The notes below the pieces were generated by a model, which made no database searches, was not told where the DNA came from, and saw only the letters and a list, made by a program, of their open reading frames with translations. Shown piece after piece: positions 16,980 to 25,713 of a stretch of 64,000 nt of DNA. This DNA comes from Acidimicrobiia bacterium. Lineage in GTDB: Bacteria; Actinomycetota; Acidimicrobiia; Spongiisociales; ZC4RG35. Position 1 is the stretch's first letter. Every line of letters begins with the position of its first letter. The DNA lies in the NCBI GenBank assembly GCA_013812505.1, contig JACCTH010000021.1, positions 34,569 to 98,568 on the forward strand, written 5' to 3'. A program made the position numbers and the translations under genes.

Positions 16980-17974
16980 GGCCGTGGACCTGTTCGGCTG
17001 AACGCGGCGAGCAGCTCGGCCTCCTCCGGGCGGCTCATCCCGGTCACCTTGGCGTCCGGGTGCTCCCGCAGCCAGGCGAGGGTGTCCCGGGCCGTGTCCT
17101 CGACCGGGCGACAGCGCAGCCCCGCGTCTGCGGGCAGCGTGGCGTCGTGGACCATCAGCCCGGCGTACTCCGGCAGCGGCAGCCACAACGGCGCCGACCG
17201 GTCGCCCGCCCACGGCTCCACCTTCTGGTCGGTGAGGAACTCCTGGTTTACCCAGACGAAGGTGGGTTCGGCGCCGATCCCCGTGGCGACGGCAGCCAGG
17301 AGCTCAGCACGGGTCTGCACCGGGCCGATCCCGTCGAAGACGCCGGTGGTGCGGGCCTCGGCGCAGTCGACGAGCCAGGTGGCAAGGTCACGGACGTCGA
17401 CGACCTGGACCGCGTCGTTGGGCTCGCCGGGAGCCAGCACCTCTCCGCCGTCCGCGATCCGCGCTGCCCAGTAGGTAAACCGCCCGGTCGGGTCGCCGGG
17501 TCCCACGATCAGCCCCGGCCGGACCACGATCGACGACGCTGCCCCCTCGGTCACAGCCTGTTCGCAGCCGACCTTCATCGCCCCGTAGACCTCCGACGCG
17601 GAGGCGGGATCCTCGTCCGTGACGATCGGGTCGTGCAAAGACAGGGTCTCCGGATTGCCGTTGGGCGTGGAGGTGTCCGCGTAGACGTTGATAGTCGATA
17701 CGAACACCCAATGGGCCTCCGGAAACGCCGCCACCGCCGCCCGGACCCGCGACGGGTGCCTGGCCACGTCGACGACCGCATCGTACGATGCTCGGGCGAG
17801 CTCGACTGGCGGCTCGGCGCCATCGGACCGGTCCCACGCGACAAACGCGGCGCCGGCAGGCACCGATCCGGACTCGCCACGACTGGCGCAGGTCACGTCG
17901 TGGCCGCGGCCTATCGCCTCCACGGCCACTGCCCGCGAGAGGAAGACAGTTCCGCCGAGCACGAGCAGTCGCAT
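16976..17974 (-). CDS. NAD-dependent epimerase/dehydratase (extended SDR), probably horizontally acquired
   Basis: 332 residues. The N terminus MRLLVLGGTVFLSRAVA is the Rossmann glycine motif; FVSTINVYAD and YGAMKVGCE give the serine/threonine and Tyr-x-x-x-Lys of extended SDRs. VRPGLIVGPGDPTGRFTYW and VQVVDVRDLATWLVD are typical of this reductase/epimerase branch. Two lines I counted (17041-17100 and 17401-17460) are each 75% GC, against about 58-62% in comparable lines of the genes on both sides, suggesting transfer from a higher-GC actinobacterium. The substrate is unknown. Confidence 0.82.
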   Translation of the reverse strand: MRLLVLGGTVFLSRAVAVEAIGRGHDVTCASRGESGSVPAGAAFVAWDRSDGAEPPVELARASYDAVVDVARHPSRVRAAVAAFPEAHWVFVSTINVYADTSTPNGNPETLSLHDPIVTDEDPASASEVYGAMKVGCEQAVTEGAASSIVVRPGLIVGPGDPTGRFTYWAARIADGGEVLAPGEPNDAVQVVDVRDLATWLVDCAEARTTGVFDGIGPVQTRAELLAAVATGIGAEPTFVWVNQEFLTDQKVEPWAGDRSAPLWLPLPEYAGLMVHDATLPADAGLRCRPVEDTARDTLAWLREHPDAKVTGMSRPEEAELLAAFSRTGPRP

Positions 17975-18007
17975 GCCCTGATCCTATGTCGAGGTACCTT
18001 GCCCCCC

Positions 18008-18667
18008 GTGCTGCCGGTTCTCGTGATCTTCGACTGCGACGGTGTGCTCGTCGACAGCGAACGCCTGAGCGTTGAATTGGAGGCTCGGCTTTTGAGTGAG
18101 CTCGGGTGGCCGATGACCGCCGAAGAGCTCGTTCTCCGCTGGATGGGAAGGACGGCGGCGTTCCAGCGCGAGGAAATCGCCGACAGGCTCGGCGCCTCTG
18201 CAGCCGCCTTGTTTGAGGAGCGCTCCTCGAACGAGGTCCGCGCCGCGTTCGAGACCAGCCTTCAGGCGGTGCCTGGGGTCATCGCCGTTCTCGATTATCT
18301 CGAAAGTCGCGGGGTCAAGACCTGTGTCGCCTCGAGCGGCACCCATCAGCGAATCCGGCTCACGCTTGGCCTCACCAACCTTGCTCATCGTTTCGAGGGT
18401 CGTATCTTCAGTGCAGCGGATGTCGCCGTGGGCAAACCCGCCCCCGACTTGTTCTTGCATGCCGCCGAGAGCCTCGGAGTGGCGCCATCTCAGTGTGCGG
18501 TGGTCGAAGACAGCGTCTTCGGGGTCCAGGCCGGAGTCGCGGCGGGCATGACGGTTTACGGCTTCGGCGGTGGCCTCATCGACCGAACGCTCCTGGAGCA
18601 AGCCGGCGCGATTGGCTTTGACCAGATCACCGACTTGGTGCCCTGGCCGACTGGGTCAGATTCTTGA
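18008..18667 (+). CDS. HAD-superfamily phosphatase (subfamily IA, beta-PGM/phosphatase type)
   Basis: 219 residues from GTG 18008; the frame is open far upstream but that part is the antisense of the epimerase. Motif I is FDCDGVLVDSE, motif II CVASSGT, motif III VGKPAPD and motif IV VVEDSVFGVQAG, all intact. The cap domain is helical, residues about 20-85. Such enzymes dephosphorylate sugar phosphates or related metabolites. Its 3' end overlaps the convergent TetR gene by 12 bp. Confidence 0.9.
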   Translation: MLPVLVIFDCDGVLVDSERLSVELEARLLSELGWPMTAEELVLRWMGRTAAFQREEIADRLGASAAALFEERSSNEVRAAFETSLQAVPGVIAVLDYLESRGVKTCVASSGTHQRIRLTLGLTNLAHRFEGRIFSAADVAVGKPAPDLFLHAAESLGVAPSQCAVVEDSVFGVQAGVAAGMTVYGFGGGLIDRTLLEQAGAIGFDQITDLVPWPTGSDS

Positions 18668-19243
18668 ACCAATGCCACGGGTGGCGAATTCGACCACCGC
18701 GTCCGCCAGCGCCGAGCGGCTGAGCGAACCCCCAGGTCGATACCAACGCTCGACGGCGTTGAGCATCGAGAGAATGAGGATGGCCGCGAGCTTGGGGTCG
18801 ATTCCGGCTCGGAAGGAGCCATCCTTTCTTCCCGTCTCGAGCGCCGCTCGAAAGACTGTTTCGTAGTCATTCCGAGCCGCGACCACGCGTTGTCGGTGCG
18901 GTTCGTCGAGCGCGTCAGCTTCGAAGAGAAACGTCCGCGCTTCGTCGAGATGGTCGAGCACTACATCGTTGTGCCCGCGGACCAGGGATCTGAGCAGTTC
19001 GGCTCCATCCCCTCCGCGTGCCACCGCTTTGGCAGCACTCGCTTGGAAGAGTGCCGCTCCGATTTCAACGACTTCGACAAGCAGGTCTTCCTTGGACTCG
19101 ATGTGGCTATAAAGCGAGGAGCCCAGCACCCCAACCTCGCGGGCGAGATCGCGCATCGAGGTGCCGTGATAGCCCTGGGCCGCGAACAGCCGGCTGGCCG
19201 CCTTGACCACGTCTTCCCGAGTCCGCGAACGGGAGGCGGTCAT
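18656..19243 (-). CDS. TetR-family regulator at the end of the paa operon (PaaR-like role inferred)
   Basis: 195 residues. The N-terminal helix-turn-helix reads TREDVVKAASRLFAAQGYHGTSMRDLAREVGVLGSSLYSHIESKEDLL, broken here only for description (residues 8-55); the remainder is the helical ligand domain. Its ATG overlaps the paaE stop (ATGA), so it is made from the paa transcript. The large palindrome before paaA has the form of a TetR operator, so an autoregulated loop relieved by phenylacetyl-CoA is likely. That is inference from layout and from known PaaR systems. Confidence 0.85.
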   Translation of the reverse strand: MTASRSRTREDVVKAASRLFAAQGYHGTSMRDLAREVGVLGSSLYSHIESKEDLLVEVVEIGAALFQASAAKAVARGGDGAELLRSLVRGHNDVVLDHLDEARTFLFEADALDEPHRQRVVAARNDYETVFRAALETGRKDGSFRAGIDPKLAAILILSMLNAVERWYRPGGSLSRSALADAVVEFATRGIGSRI

Positions 19244-20310
19244 ACGTCGAAGTCAACCTCGACGGCATCAGACAGCGGATGTGCCTGGCAGGTCAGGACA
19301 TAGCCAGCCTGGACTTCGGCATCGACCAATGCCCAGTTCTTGTCCATCCGCACCTGCCCCTCGACGATGCGGGCCTTGCAGCTGGCGCACATCCCGCCCT
19401 TGCACGAGTAGGGCAACTCTGGACGCACCCGGAGCGCGGCGTCTAGAATCGAAGTTTCCGGACGCATGCGAGCTGAGGTTTCCCGTCCGTCGAGGGTGAA
19501 AGTAAGCCGCACGGTTCCTTTCTCATCATCCGGCTCAGGTGGAAGCGTGTTGAGGTCGAGCGGCCCGGCAAAGAAGAGCTCGTCATGGATCAGTTCCGTC
19601 GGGATTCCGCGGTCCTCCAACAGTCGCCGAGCTGCCACGACCACATCGAAGGGGCCGCAGAGAAACCATTCCTCGGGGCGGGCGGGGGCGATGACTCTTT
19701 CGAGTAGTTCGACCAGGCGTTCCTCGTCCAACCGTCCCGACAAGAGCGGAGTGATCGCTTGCTCACGGGTCAGCACATGGATGATTTGAAGGCGGTCCGG
19801 ATATCGGTCCTTTAGCCCTTCGAGCTCATCGAGGAACATGACGCTGTCGGCGCCGCGGTTGCCGAAGATCACCGAAAACCGGCAACCGGGCTCGGATTCG
19901 AGGAAGGTTGCCAACAAGGAAAGCACCGGGGTGATACCGCTCCCGACCGCGATGGCTCCGTAGTGCACGGGCCGGGGAATCGTGGTGAACTCTCCTACCG
20001 GTGCCATCACCTCCAGCTCGTCCCCGGTCGCCAGGCGGGAGGTGGCAAAGGTGGAGAAGGCGCCGCCCGGTAGCTGTTTGATCCCAATCCGCAACCGGCC
20101 CTGGTTGGCGTTGGAGCAGATCGAATAGCTCCGCCTCACGTCAACTCCATCGAGGTCGGTCTTGACCGTCACATGCTGGCCAGGCAGGTAAGAGAATTCC
20201 TCGGCGAGGTCCGCGGGAACGTCGAAGGTGACTGCCACCGCGTCGTCGGTCAGCCTCGCGATGGCAGCCACCCGCAAGCGGCGGAAATCGCGCGGTCGGG
20301 TCGTCGTCAA
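19240..20310 (-). CDS. paaE: 1,2-phenylacetyl-CoA epoxidase, reductase subunit PaaE
   Basis: 356 residues from TTG 20310 in a TTGA overlap with paaD. It is a ferredoxin-NADP reductase-like FAD domain (YLPGQHVTVK; RRSYSICS for FAD; AVGSGITPVLSLL for NAD(P)H) followed by a C-terminal plant-type [2Fe-2S] domain with CKGGMCASCKA and a final Cys in YVLTCQAHP. It passes electrons from NADPH to the PaaA di-iron site. The open frame extends to 20430, but that stretch lies inside paaD. Confidence 0.95.
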   Translation of the reverse strand: MTTTRPRDFRRLRVAAIARLTDDAVAVTFDVPADLAEEFSYLPGQHVTVKTDLDGVDVRRSYSICSNANQGRLRIGIKQLPGGAFSTFATSRLATGDELEVMAPVGEFTTIPRPVHYGAIAVGSGITPVLSLLATFLESEPGCRFSVIFGNRGADSVMFLDELEGLKDRYPDRLQIIHVLTREQAITPLLSGRLDEERLVELLERVIAPARPEEWFLCGPFDVVVAARRLLEDRGIPTELIHDELFFAGPLDLNTLPPEPDDEKGTVRLTFTLDGRETSARMRPETSILDAALRVRPELPYSCKGGMCASCKARIVEGQVRMDKNWALVDAEVQAGYVLTCQAHPLSDAVEVDFDV

Positions 20311-20768
20311 CGCAGCTCTTTGAAAAGATCGAAGGGCTCGCCACACGAACCGCAAACCATCAGCGCTTTGCAGGCCGTGGAACCGAACCGGCTCACCACG
20401 CGAGCCGGGCCGTCCGCGCAGCGAGGACACCCGACGGAGTGGTCGGGTTGGGGAGGGGCGAAGCCGTGTTGCTGGAGAAGGTCTCGCGCTCGGGGGCTGA
20501 GATCGTCAGTGGTCCAGGCCGGCGCCCGGCTCAGCACCACCTCGGGCTGATACCCATGGCTGTCGAGCATCGACTCGATGTCTTTCCTGATCGCGTCCAT
20601 CGCCGGGCAACCGGAGTAGGTCGGCGTAATCGTCACGCGGACCCGAGTACCCACGGTCTCGACTCCTCGCAGGATCCCCAGGTCGGCGATAGAAAGAAAC
20701 GGCAGCTCTGGGTCCATCACCTGATCGAGGAGCTGGTGGGGTGACAGGGTGGTCGCGGTTGTCACCAT
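20307..20768 (-). CDS. paaD: 1,2-phenylacetyl-CoA epoxidase subunit PaaD
   Basis: 153 residues. The N-terminal half is the DUF59/MIP18 fold: LDQVMDPELPFLSIADLGILRGV and TPTYSGCPAM. The C terminus has two Cys pairs, VGCPRCAD and CGSCGEPFDLFKELR, typical of PaaD (also called PaaJ). It is thought to help Fe-S or metal assembly of the epoxidase. The ATG lies inside the 3' end of paaC (7-bp overlap). Confidence 0.93.
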   Translation of the reverse strand: MVTTATTLSPHQLLDQVMDPELPFLSIADLGILRGVETVGTRVRVTITPTYSGCPAMDAIRKDIESMLDSHGYQPEVVLSRAPAWTTDDLSPRARDLLQQHGFAPPQPDHSVGCPRCADGPARVVSRFGSTACKALMVCGSCGEPFDLFKELR

Positions 20769-21454
20769 TGCACTCCCGGATAAGCCCGCGCCAGTGATTG
20801 CATCTTGGCCAGCAGATGGCCGAGGTGCTCGGTGTGCATACCGCGGCGACCGCCGCGACGAGGGAATGGGTCCTTCGGTAGCACCAGCCGAGATTCGTCG
20901 AGGACCGGAGTGAGCCGCTCGTCGAATCCGCGCCGGAGGTCCTGATGCTCGTCGAACATCTCATCCACATAGCGAGCCAGGGCGACGAGCCCCGATTGCA
21001 TCCGCCGATTGCTCTCCTCGGTTCCCCGGCCGAGCCGCTCGGTCCAGGTGGCCGAGTGTTGCCAGTGGTAACGAGCCTCGAGCAATGCCTTGCTCGCCAC
21101 GGCGGCGAGGACCTCGTCGGGCGAGCCGGCCAATTTCTCCCACAAGCCCACCTGGTAGGAGTCGAACAGGAGCTGGCGGGCAATCGTCTGTCCAAAATCG
21201 CCATTGGGTTGTTCGCAGATCAGGAGATTGGTGAGCTCCCGCTCGCTCCGAAACATGGCCAGGTCGTCCTCCGTTCGACCCTTTCCCTCCAGGTCGCCGA
21301 AATGGGTCAGAAGCGCGCGAGCTACTCCGAGATGATCGAGGGCAATGTTGGCCACTGCGATATCGAGCTCAAGGTCCGGCGCCGCCGCCACCCATTCCGA
21401 GAGTCGCTGAGCAAGGATGAGGTTGTCGTCGGCGAAGCCGAGAACGTTCATCAC
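20762..21454 (-). CDS. paaC: 1,2-phenylacetyl-CoA epoxidase structural subunit PaaC
   Basis: 230 residues, an all-helical ferritin-like subunit that pairs with PaaA. Matches include FADDNLILAQRLSEWVAAAPDLE, IALDHLGVARALL, ANIAL, ICEQPNGDFGQTIARQL and RYHWQHSATWTERLGRGTEES. The C-terminal RGGRRGMHTEHLGHLLAKMQ is also characteristic. It lacks the full metal ligand set of PaaA, as expected. The ATG overlaps the paaB stop by ATGA. Confidence 0.95.
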   Translation of the reverse strand: MMNVLGFADDNLILAQRLSEWVAAAPDLELDIAVANIALDHLGVARALLTHFGDLEGKGRTEDDLAMFRSERELTNLLICEQPNGDFGQTIARQLLFDSYQVGLWEKLAGSPDEVLAAVASKALLEARYHWQHSATWTERLGRGTEESNRRMQSGLVALARYVDEMFDEHQDLRRGFDERLTPVLDESRLVLPKDPFPRRGGRRGMHTEHLGHLLAKMQSLARAYPGVQW

Positions 21455-21792
21455 ATTTGGCCAACTTCGTCAGGGATGTCGTAGTGCGTCGCGTGGCGGT
21501 AGGGCTTCTCGATCGCTTCAAAGAACGCCGGGGCCTCGTCGGGATCGGACGCGACGATCTCGGTCGAGGCCACCACCCAGATGCTGACGCCTTCGACCCG
21601 GCGGGTGTAGACGTCGCGGGCAGCCAGCAAGGCCGAATCGGCGTCGGGGGCGTGGAGGCTTCCGGCGTGGACGTGAGCCAAGCCCCGCTTCTGACGGATG
21701 AACACTTCCCACAGCGGCCAGACTCCGTCGGTTTCGGTGCCGGTGACTTTGCTTTCCGCTTCGCCCGCAACTTGGGGAACCGAATAGGTCAC
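21451..21792 (-). CDS. paaB: 1,2-phenylacetyl-CoA epoxidase subunit PaaB
   Basis: 113 residues, typical length. The conserved start of the domain is [27 protein letters not shown], described here by its key residues, followed by [12 protein letters not shown] and SIWVVAS. PaaB bridges PaaAC dimers in the epoxidase complex. An extra 20-residue N-terminal stretch precedes WPLWEVF. It is ATGA-coupled to paaA upstream and paaC downstream. Confidence 0.94.
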   Translation of the reverse strand: MTYSVPQVAGEAESKVTGTETDGVWPLWEVFIRQKRGLAHVHAGSLHAPDADSALLAARDVYTRRVEGVSIWVVASTEIVASDPDEAPAFFEAIEKPYRHATHYDIPDEVGQM

Positions 21793-22706
21793 GCCGAACC
21801 CGCCACGGCTGAGCTGACCGCGGCCGCTTGGCGGACCCAGGCGCCGTCATCCCAAGCCTTCCGTTTGTGCTCGATCCGGTCGCGGTTCATGGGGCCATGA
21901 CCCTTCACCACTGCCCAGAACTCATCCCAGTCGATAGGGCCGAAGTCGTAATGTCCCCGCTCCTCGTTCCAGGCCAGATCGGGATCAGGGATCTGGAGAC
22001 CCAAGTAGTCCGCTTGGGGAACCGTCATGTCGACGAACTGCTGACGAAGTTCGTCATTGGAGACCCGCTTGATCTTCCACTCCATCGACTGTTCGGTGTG
22101 AGTCGACTCGGAATCGTGCGGACCGAACATCATGAGCGACGGCCACCACCAACGGTCGAGAGAGTCTTGGGCCATTGCCTTTTGCTCAGCCGAGCCGTTG
22201 CAGAGGGTGAGCATGATCTCGTATCCCTGGCGCTGGTGGAAGGACTCCTCGAGGCAGATCTTCACCATTGCCCGGGCATAGGGGCCATATGAGCATCGCT
22301 TGAGCATCACCTGGTTGGTGATCGCGGCGCCGTCGACCAGCCACCCGATGGCGCCCATGTCGGCCCACGACAGGGTTGGATAGTTGAAGATCGACGAGTA
22401 CTTCTGCTTCCCCGAATGGAGCAGCTCCATCAGCTGATCACGGTTCACACCCAGGGTTTCCGCCGCCGAATAGAGGTAGAGACCATGGCCGGCCTCGTCC
22501 TGGACCTTGGCGATCAGAATCGCCTTCCGCCGGAGTGACGGCGCTCGGCTGATCCAATTGCCTTCCGGCTGCATCCCGATGATCTCGGAGTGGGCGTGTT
22601 GGGCAATCTGGCGGATCAGTGTTTGGCGGTACTCCTCCGGCATCCAGTCGGTCGACTCCACCTTCTCTTCTGCCTCAAGCAGGGCACGGAATTTCGCTTC
22701 ACGCAT
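21789..22706 (-). CDS. paaA: 1,2-phenylacetyl-CoA epoxidase catalytic subunit PaaA
   Basis: 305 residues. It is the di-iron oxygenase subunit that epoxidises the ring of phenylacetyl-CoA. Ferritin-like ligand motifs are visible: [27 protein letters not shown] and [30 protein letters not shown] and [14 protein letters not shown] near the C terminus are diagnostic of PaaA. It is the first gene of paaABCDE-tetR, with the palindromic operator directly before it. The later pathway genes (paaG, paaZ, paaK) are not in this window. Confidence 0.97.
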   Translation of the reverse strand: MREAKFRALLEAEEKVESTDWMPEEYRQTLIRQIAQHAHSEIIGMQPEGNWISRAPSLRRKAILIAKVQDEAGHGLYLYSAAETLGVNRDQLMELLHSGKQKYSSIFNYPTLSWADMGAIGWLVDGAAITNQVMLKRCSYGPYARAMVKICLEESFHQRQGYEIMLTLCNGSAEQKAMAQDSLDRWWWPSLMMFGPHDSESTHTEQSMEWKIKRVSNDELRQQFVDMTVPQADYLGLQIPDPDLAWNEERGHYDFGPIDWDEFWAVVKGHGPMNRDRIEHKRKAWDDGAWVRQAAAVSSAVAGSA

Positions 22707-22710
22707 CGCC

Positions 22711-22756
22711 GCATCCTACCACCTAACGAACGATCGTTCGTTAGGTGGTTGGATGC
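22711..22756. promoter_or_regulatory. 46-bp near-perfect palindrome, probable TetR operator of the paa operon
   Basis: Positions 22718-22749 are a perfect 32-bp palindrome with core TAACGAACG/CGTTCGTTA. One mismatched pair (22717/22750, T/T) then separates it from outer arms GCATCC (22711-22716) and GGATGC (22751-22756). The core has the AACGAACG-type half-sites common for TetR repressors. It begins 5 nt upstream of the paaA ATG at 22706 and would block promoter clearance or ribosome access. Confidence 0.85.
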
Positions 22757-22777
22757 CGGTTTGGTGATAAAAACGAT

Positions 22778-23581
22778 CTATGTCCGGTGGTCGAGGAGTT
22801 GAGCCTGGTTGATGCGGCCCAGCGGGCCGTGTTCGTCGAAGACCAGGGTGTCGGCCATACCGATCCCGGTTTGATGCTGCCGGGCTACCGATCGCATCCC
22901 CACCCATTCGCCTACCGGCAAACGGTGGGCGTAAAGCGTGATGTCGGGATTGACAAAGATCCACTCGCGGGGGTTGATGCTTTGCGAGTTGCCGTTTGAC
23001 AGATCGGCCAGCGTGGCCAGTAGTACGAACGGGCTCGGCTCCTCGCCGGCGATTACCGGCACTAAAAGCCGCATCCAGGAGAGACCGGGGCCCGGAATGG
23101 CGAAGCTTTGGTCGACGCTCCGAATCTCGACCGCGTCGTGATGAAAGCGTGCCACCCGTCCGCGGTCGCCGAAGCTCTCATTCCAGTCGAGGAGCGGCAC
23201 TTCGTCCGGCGGTGGTGGTGCATTCCACTCGAGCGCCAGCGGCTGGAACGGCAATTCCGCGGTCCTGATCTTCAAGGCCGACACTCGTCCGACTTCAAGC
23301 CCCTCGGCATGGAGGAACGCGTCGACGACTTGGATTCGCTTGCCATCCCGCCTCACCACGGTTTCCACCGTGAGCGGTGTGAGGGGCACGGCGCGAAACA
23401 AATCGACCGTGAAGCGAACAACCTGCATGGGAACCGCCGTCGGCACAGAATCGACGGCCCGCGCCAAGAGCCCTGACGGCGGGCTTCCGTGCTGGTGCTC
23501 GTCATCCCAACCACCGCGAGTTAGCTCCGTGGGCCGGAAGCGGTCGCCCTCAATCACGAACAGGGCGGAGCGTTCCTTCAT
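22778..23581 (-). CDS. Double-hotdog acyl-CoA thioesterase-like protein
   Basis: 267 residues. The N-terminal half has EHQHGSPPSGLLARAVDS and QVVRFTVDLFRAVPLTP, and the C-terminal half ATLADLSNGNSQSINPREWIFVNPDITLYAHRLPVGEWVGM (key elements: ADLSNG, NPDITLY, GEWVGM), the layout of TesB-like double-hotdog proteins. GIGMADTLVFDEHGPLG is the usual final strand. It probably hydrolyses acyl-CoA thioesters. It lies 29 nt before the paa operator in the same direction, but the palindrome separates it from paaA. Confidence 0.8.
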   Translation of the reverse strand: MKERSALFVIEGDRFRPTELTRGGWDDEHQHGSPPSGLLARAVDSVPTAVPMQVVRFTVDLFRAVPLTPLTVETVVRRDGKRIQVVDAFLHAEGLEVGRVSALKIRTAELPFQPLALEWNAPPPPDEVPLLDWNESFGDRGRVARFHHDAVEIRSVDQSFAIPGPGLSWMRLLVPVIAGEEPSPFVLLATLADLSNGNSQSINPREWIFVNPDITLYAHRLPVGEWVGMRSVARQHQTGIGMADTLVFDEHGPLGRINQAQLLDHRT

Positions 23582-23626
23582 GAGCCGGCGGACGGTAGCT
23601 CAACCCGGTACACCTAACCTGCTCGG

Positions 23627-24511
23627 GTGTTAAGCATCAAGGGGCTGCGCAAGACCTACGGCGACGTCGTCGCGCTGGACGATTGCACCTTCCGCGCCGA
23701 GCCGGGGCGCATGCTGGGCTTTCTGGGACCGAACGGAGCCGGGAAAACCACTGCCATGCGAGCGGTCTTCGGACTCGTCGAGCAAGACGCCGGAACCATC
23801 ACCTGGCGCGACGCGCCGATCGGGTTCGAGCAGCGACAGCGCTTTGGCTACATGCCCGAAACCAGAGGTCTCTACCCGAAGATGCGAATTCACGACCAGC
23901 TTGTCTACCTCGGCCGGCTGCATGGCATGTCTGCGCGAGCTGCCGGTGACGAGGCCGAGGCCCTGTTGGCGACCTTCGGCCTCAGCGAGCGGACCCGTGA
24001 CCCGCTCGAGAAGCTTTCGCACGGGAACCAACAACGCGTTCAGCTCGCTGCAGCTTTGATCAACCGACCCGAGCTGCTGGTGCTCGACGAACCCTTCAGC
24101 GGTCTCGACCCCATCGGAGTTGAGACGATGGGCCAGGTGCTGCGCGAACGCGCCCGAGATGGCGCGGCAGTCGTTTTCTCCTCTCATCAACTCGACCTGG
24201 TCGAAGATCTCTGCGAGGACGTGGCGATCATCCGCCAGGGTTACATCGTTCGCCAGGGCGAGGTTGATCAGATCAAGGACGCGTCCCCGGTGCGCCATCT
24301 GGAACTAGAGCTCGCCGACGGCGACGTCCGCCAGCTCGGCGAGCTCAGCGACCGGGTAGTCGAACAAGTCGGCAATCGCTATCGGCTGATGGTTCCCGCT
24401 GACTTGGATATCCGACCGCTGATGAGTGGCGCCTTGGCGACTGGGCAGGTGCGTCGGTTCATCTATACGACGCCGTCACTCTCGGAGATCTTCCTAGAGG
24501 CGGTTGCGTGA
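23627..24511 (+). CDS. ABC transporter ATP-binding protein (NatA-like, DUF4162 tail)
   Basis: 294 residues from GTG 23627. ATPase motifs are GPNGAGKTT (Walker A), MPETRGLYPKM (Q-loop region variant of the NatA type), LSHGNQQRVQLAAAL (signature), LLVLDEPFSGLDP (Walker B) and VFSSHQLDLVEDLC (H-loop). The last 80 residues (VRHLELELADGDVRQL and on) are the DUF4162-type tail found in sodium or drug efflux ABC ATPases. It is coupled to the permease by GTGA. Confidence 0.92.
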   Translation: MLSIKGLRKTYGDVVALDDCTFRAEPGRMLGFLGPNGAGKTTAMRAVFGLVEQDAGTITWRDAPIGFEQRQRFGYMPETRGLYPKMRIHDQLVYLGRLHGMSARAAGDEAEALLATFGLSERTRDPLEKLSHGNQQRVQLAAALINRPELLVLDEPFSGLDPIGVETMGQVLRERARDGAAVVFSSHQLDLVEDLCEDVAIIRQGYIVRQGEVDQIKDASPVRHLELELADGDVRQLGELSDRVVEQVGNRYRLMVPADLDIRPLMSGALATGQVRRFIYTTPSLSEIFLEAVA

Positions 24512-25713
24512 CCGGTTGGAATGGCATGTGGCTCGTCACGAAACGCGAGATCCGCGAACGGGCCCGCACCAAAGGATTCTTGATCTCGTCAATCCTCACG
24601 GTGGTGTTGATCACCGCCGCGATTGTGCTCCCAACCGTCGCTGGCGATGCTGCCGAGACTCATCGGATCGGAAGCCTCGGCGCGGGCAACGAGGCAATCG
24701 TCACCGCTGCCGCCGAGGTGGCCGCGGCAGAAGTCGCTGACCAGCCGGCGGAAGAGGCTGACGGCTTCGAAATATTCAACTTCTCGTCGCGAGAAGAGGC
24801 AGCGTTGGCTTTGCAGGCTGGCGAGGTGGAAGTGGTCCTTATCGATGGCGAAAGCGTCCTCGTCGCCACCGAGGGATTTGGCGGCACCCCGCTGGTCGGC
24901 ACTCTGCAGCAAGCCGCCGGGGCTGTCCGTCTCCAAGAGCTGGTCGCCTCGAACGAGGAAGCGGCCTCGGTGATTGACGTCCTCTCAAGAGATCCGCTGG
25001 CCGTGACGACACTGGCTGGTGAGGACTCGGCGGCAGCCGAACGCGGCACCATCGCCTATGGCGGCCTCATCCTCATGTACATCGCCGTCCTCTCTTATGG
25101 GAACGCCGCTCTCACCGGCGTCACCGAAGAGAAGAACAATCGAGTGGTCGAAGTCCTCCTTGCCACCTTGAAACCCTGGCAGCTGCTCGGTGGCAAGGTC
25201 CTCGGCATCGGGCTGCTCGGCCTGGCGCAGTTCGCCGCCACCGTCATCGTCGCCTTCGTCGCGTTGAGAGCCACCAACGCTCTCGAGCTACCTGACCTCG
25301 ACGCTTCCATCGTCGGGGTTCTCGTGCTTTGGTTCGTGCTCGGGTTCTCGATCTTCTCGGTTCTTTATGCCGCGGCAGGCGCGCTGGCGAGCCGTCCCGA
25401 AGAGGCTCAGTCGGCCAGCCTGCCCATGACCATGATCGCCGTGTTGGCCTTCTTCCTCAGCTTCGGGGTGTTGAGCAATCCCGATTCGACTCTCTCGCGT
25501 ATTGTCACGTTCATCCCGTTCACGGCGCCGTTCGTCGTCCCGGTTCGCAACGCCCTTGGGGCTCTGACGCTGGTCGAGCATGTGCTGGCCGTGATAGTGA
25601 CCGTGCTCGCGATCATCCTTCTTATCCGGGTCGCGGCCCGTATCTACTCGGGCGGATTGCTCAGCATCGGCCGGCGGGTGAAGCTGCGCGAAGCCTGGCG
25701 GGGGACGAATTGA
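24508..25713 (+). CDS. ABC-2 type permease (NatB-like)
   Basis: 401 residues from GTG 24508. The first helix (about 22-42) is followed by a large extracytoplasmic domain to about residue 190, then five to six helices. KREIRERARTKGFLISSIL and EEKNNRVVEVLLATLKPWQLLGGKVLGIGLLGL (key: EEKxNRVVEVLL) are hallmarks of NatB/ABC-2 permeases. With the preceding ATPase it should form an efflux pump; the cargo is unknown. It overlaps the crotonase ATG by 1 nt (TGATG). Confidence 0.9.
   Translation: MTGWNGMWLVTKREIRERARTKGFLISSILTVVLITAAIVLPTVAGDAAETHRIGSLGAGNEAIVTAAAEVAAAEVADQPAEEADGFEIFNFSSREEAALALQAGEVEVVLIDGESVLVATEGFGGTPLVGTLQQAAGAVRLQELVASNEEAASVIDVLSRDPLAVTTLAGEDSAAAERGTIAYGGLILMYIAVLSYGNAALTGVTEEKNNRVVEVLLATLKPWQLLGGKVLGIGLLGLAQFAATVIVAFVALRATNALELPDLDASIVGVLVLWFVLGFSIFSVLYAAAGALASRPEEAQSASLPMTMIAVLAFFLSFGVLSNPDSTLSRIVTFIPFTAPFVVPVRNALGALTLVEHVLAVIVTVLAIILLIRVAARIYSGGLLSIGRRVKLREAWRGTN

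Noticed and set aside
16730..18007. Rightward extension that would make the HAD protein 645 residues
   Set aside because: The first 425 codons are antisense to the epimerase and its neighbour and are Arg-rich; the HAD domain begins at GTG 18008.
25329..25712. Upstream extension of the crotonase
   Set aside because: It lies inside the ABC permease in another frame; the crotonase start at 25713 is TGATG-coupled.
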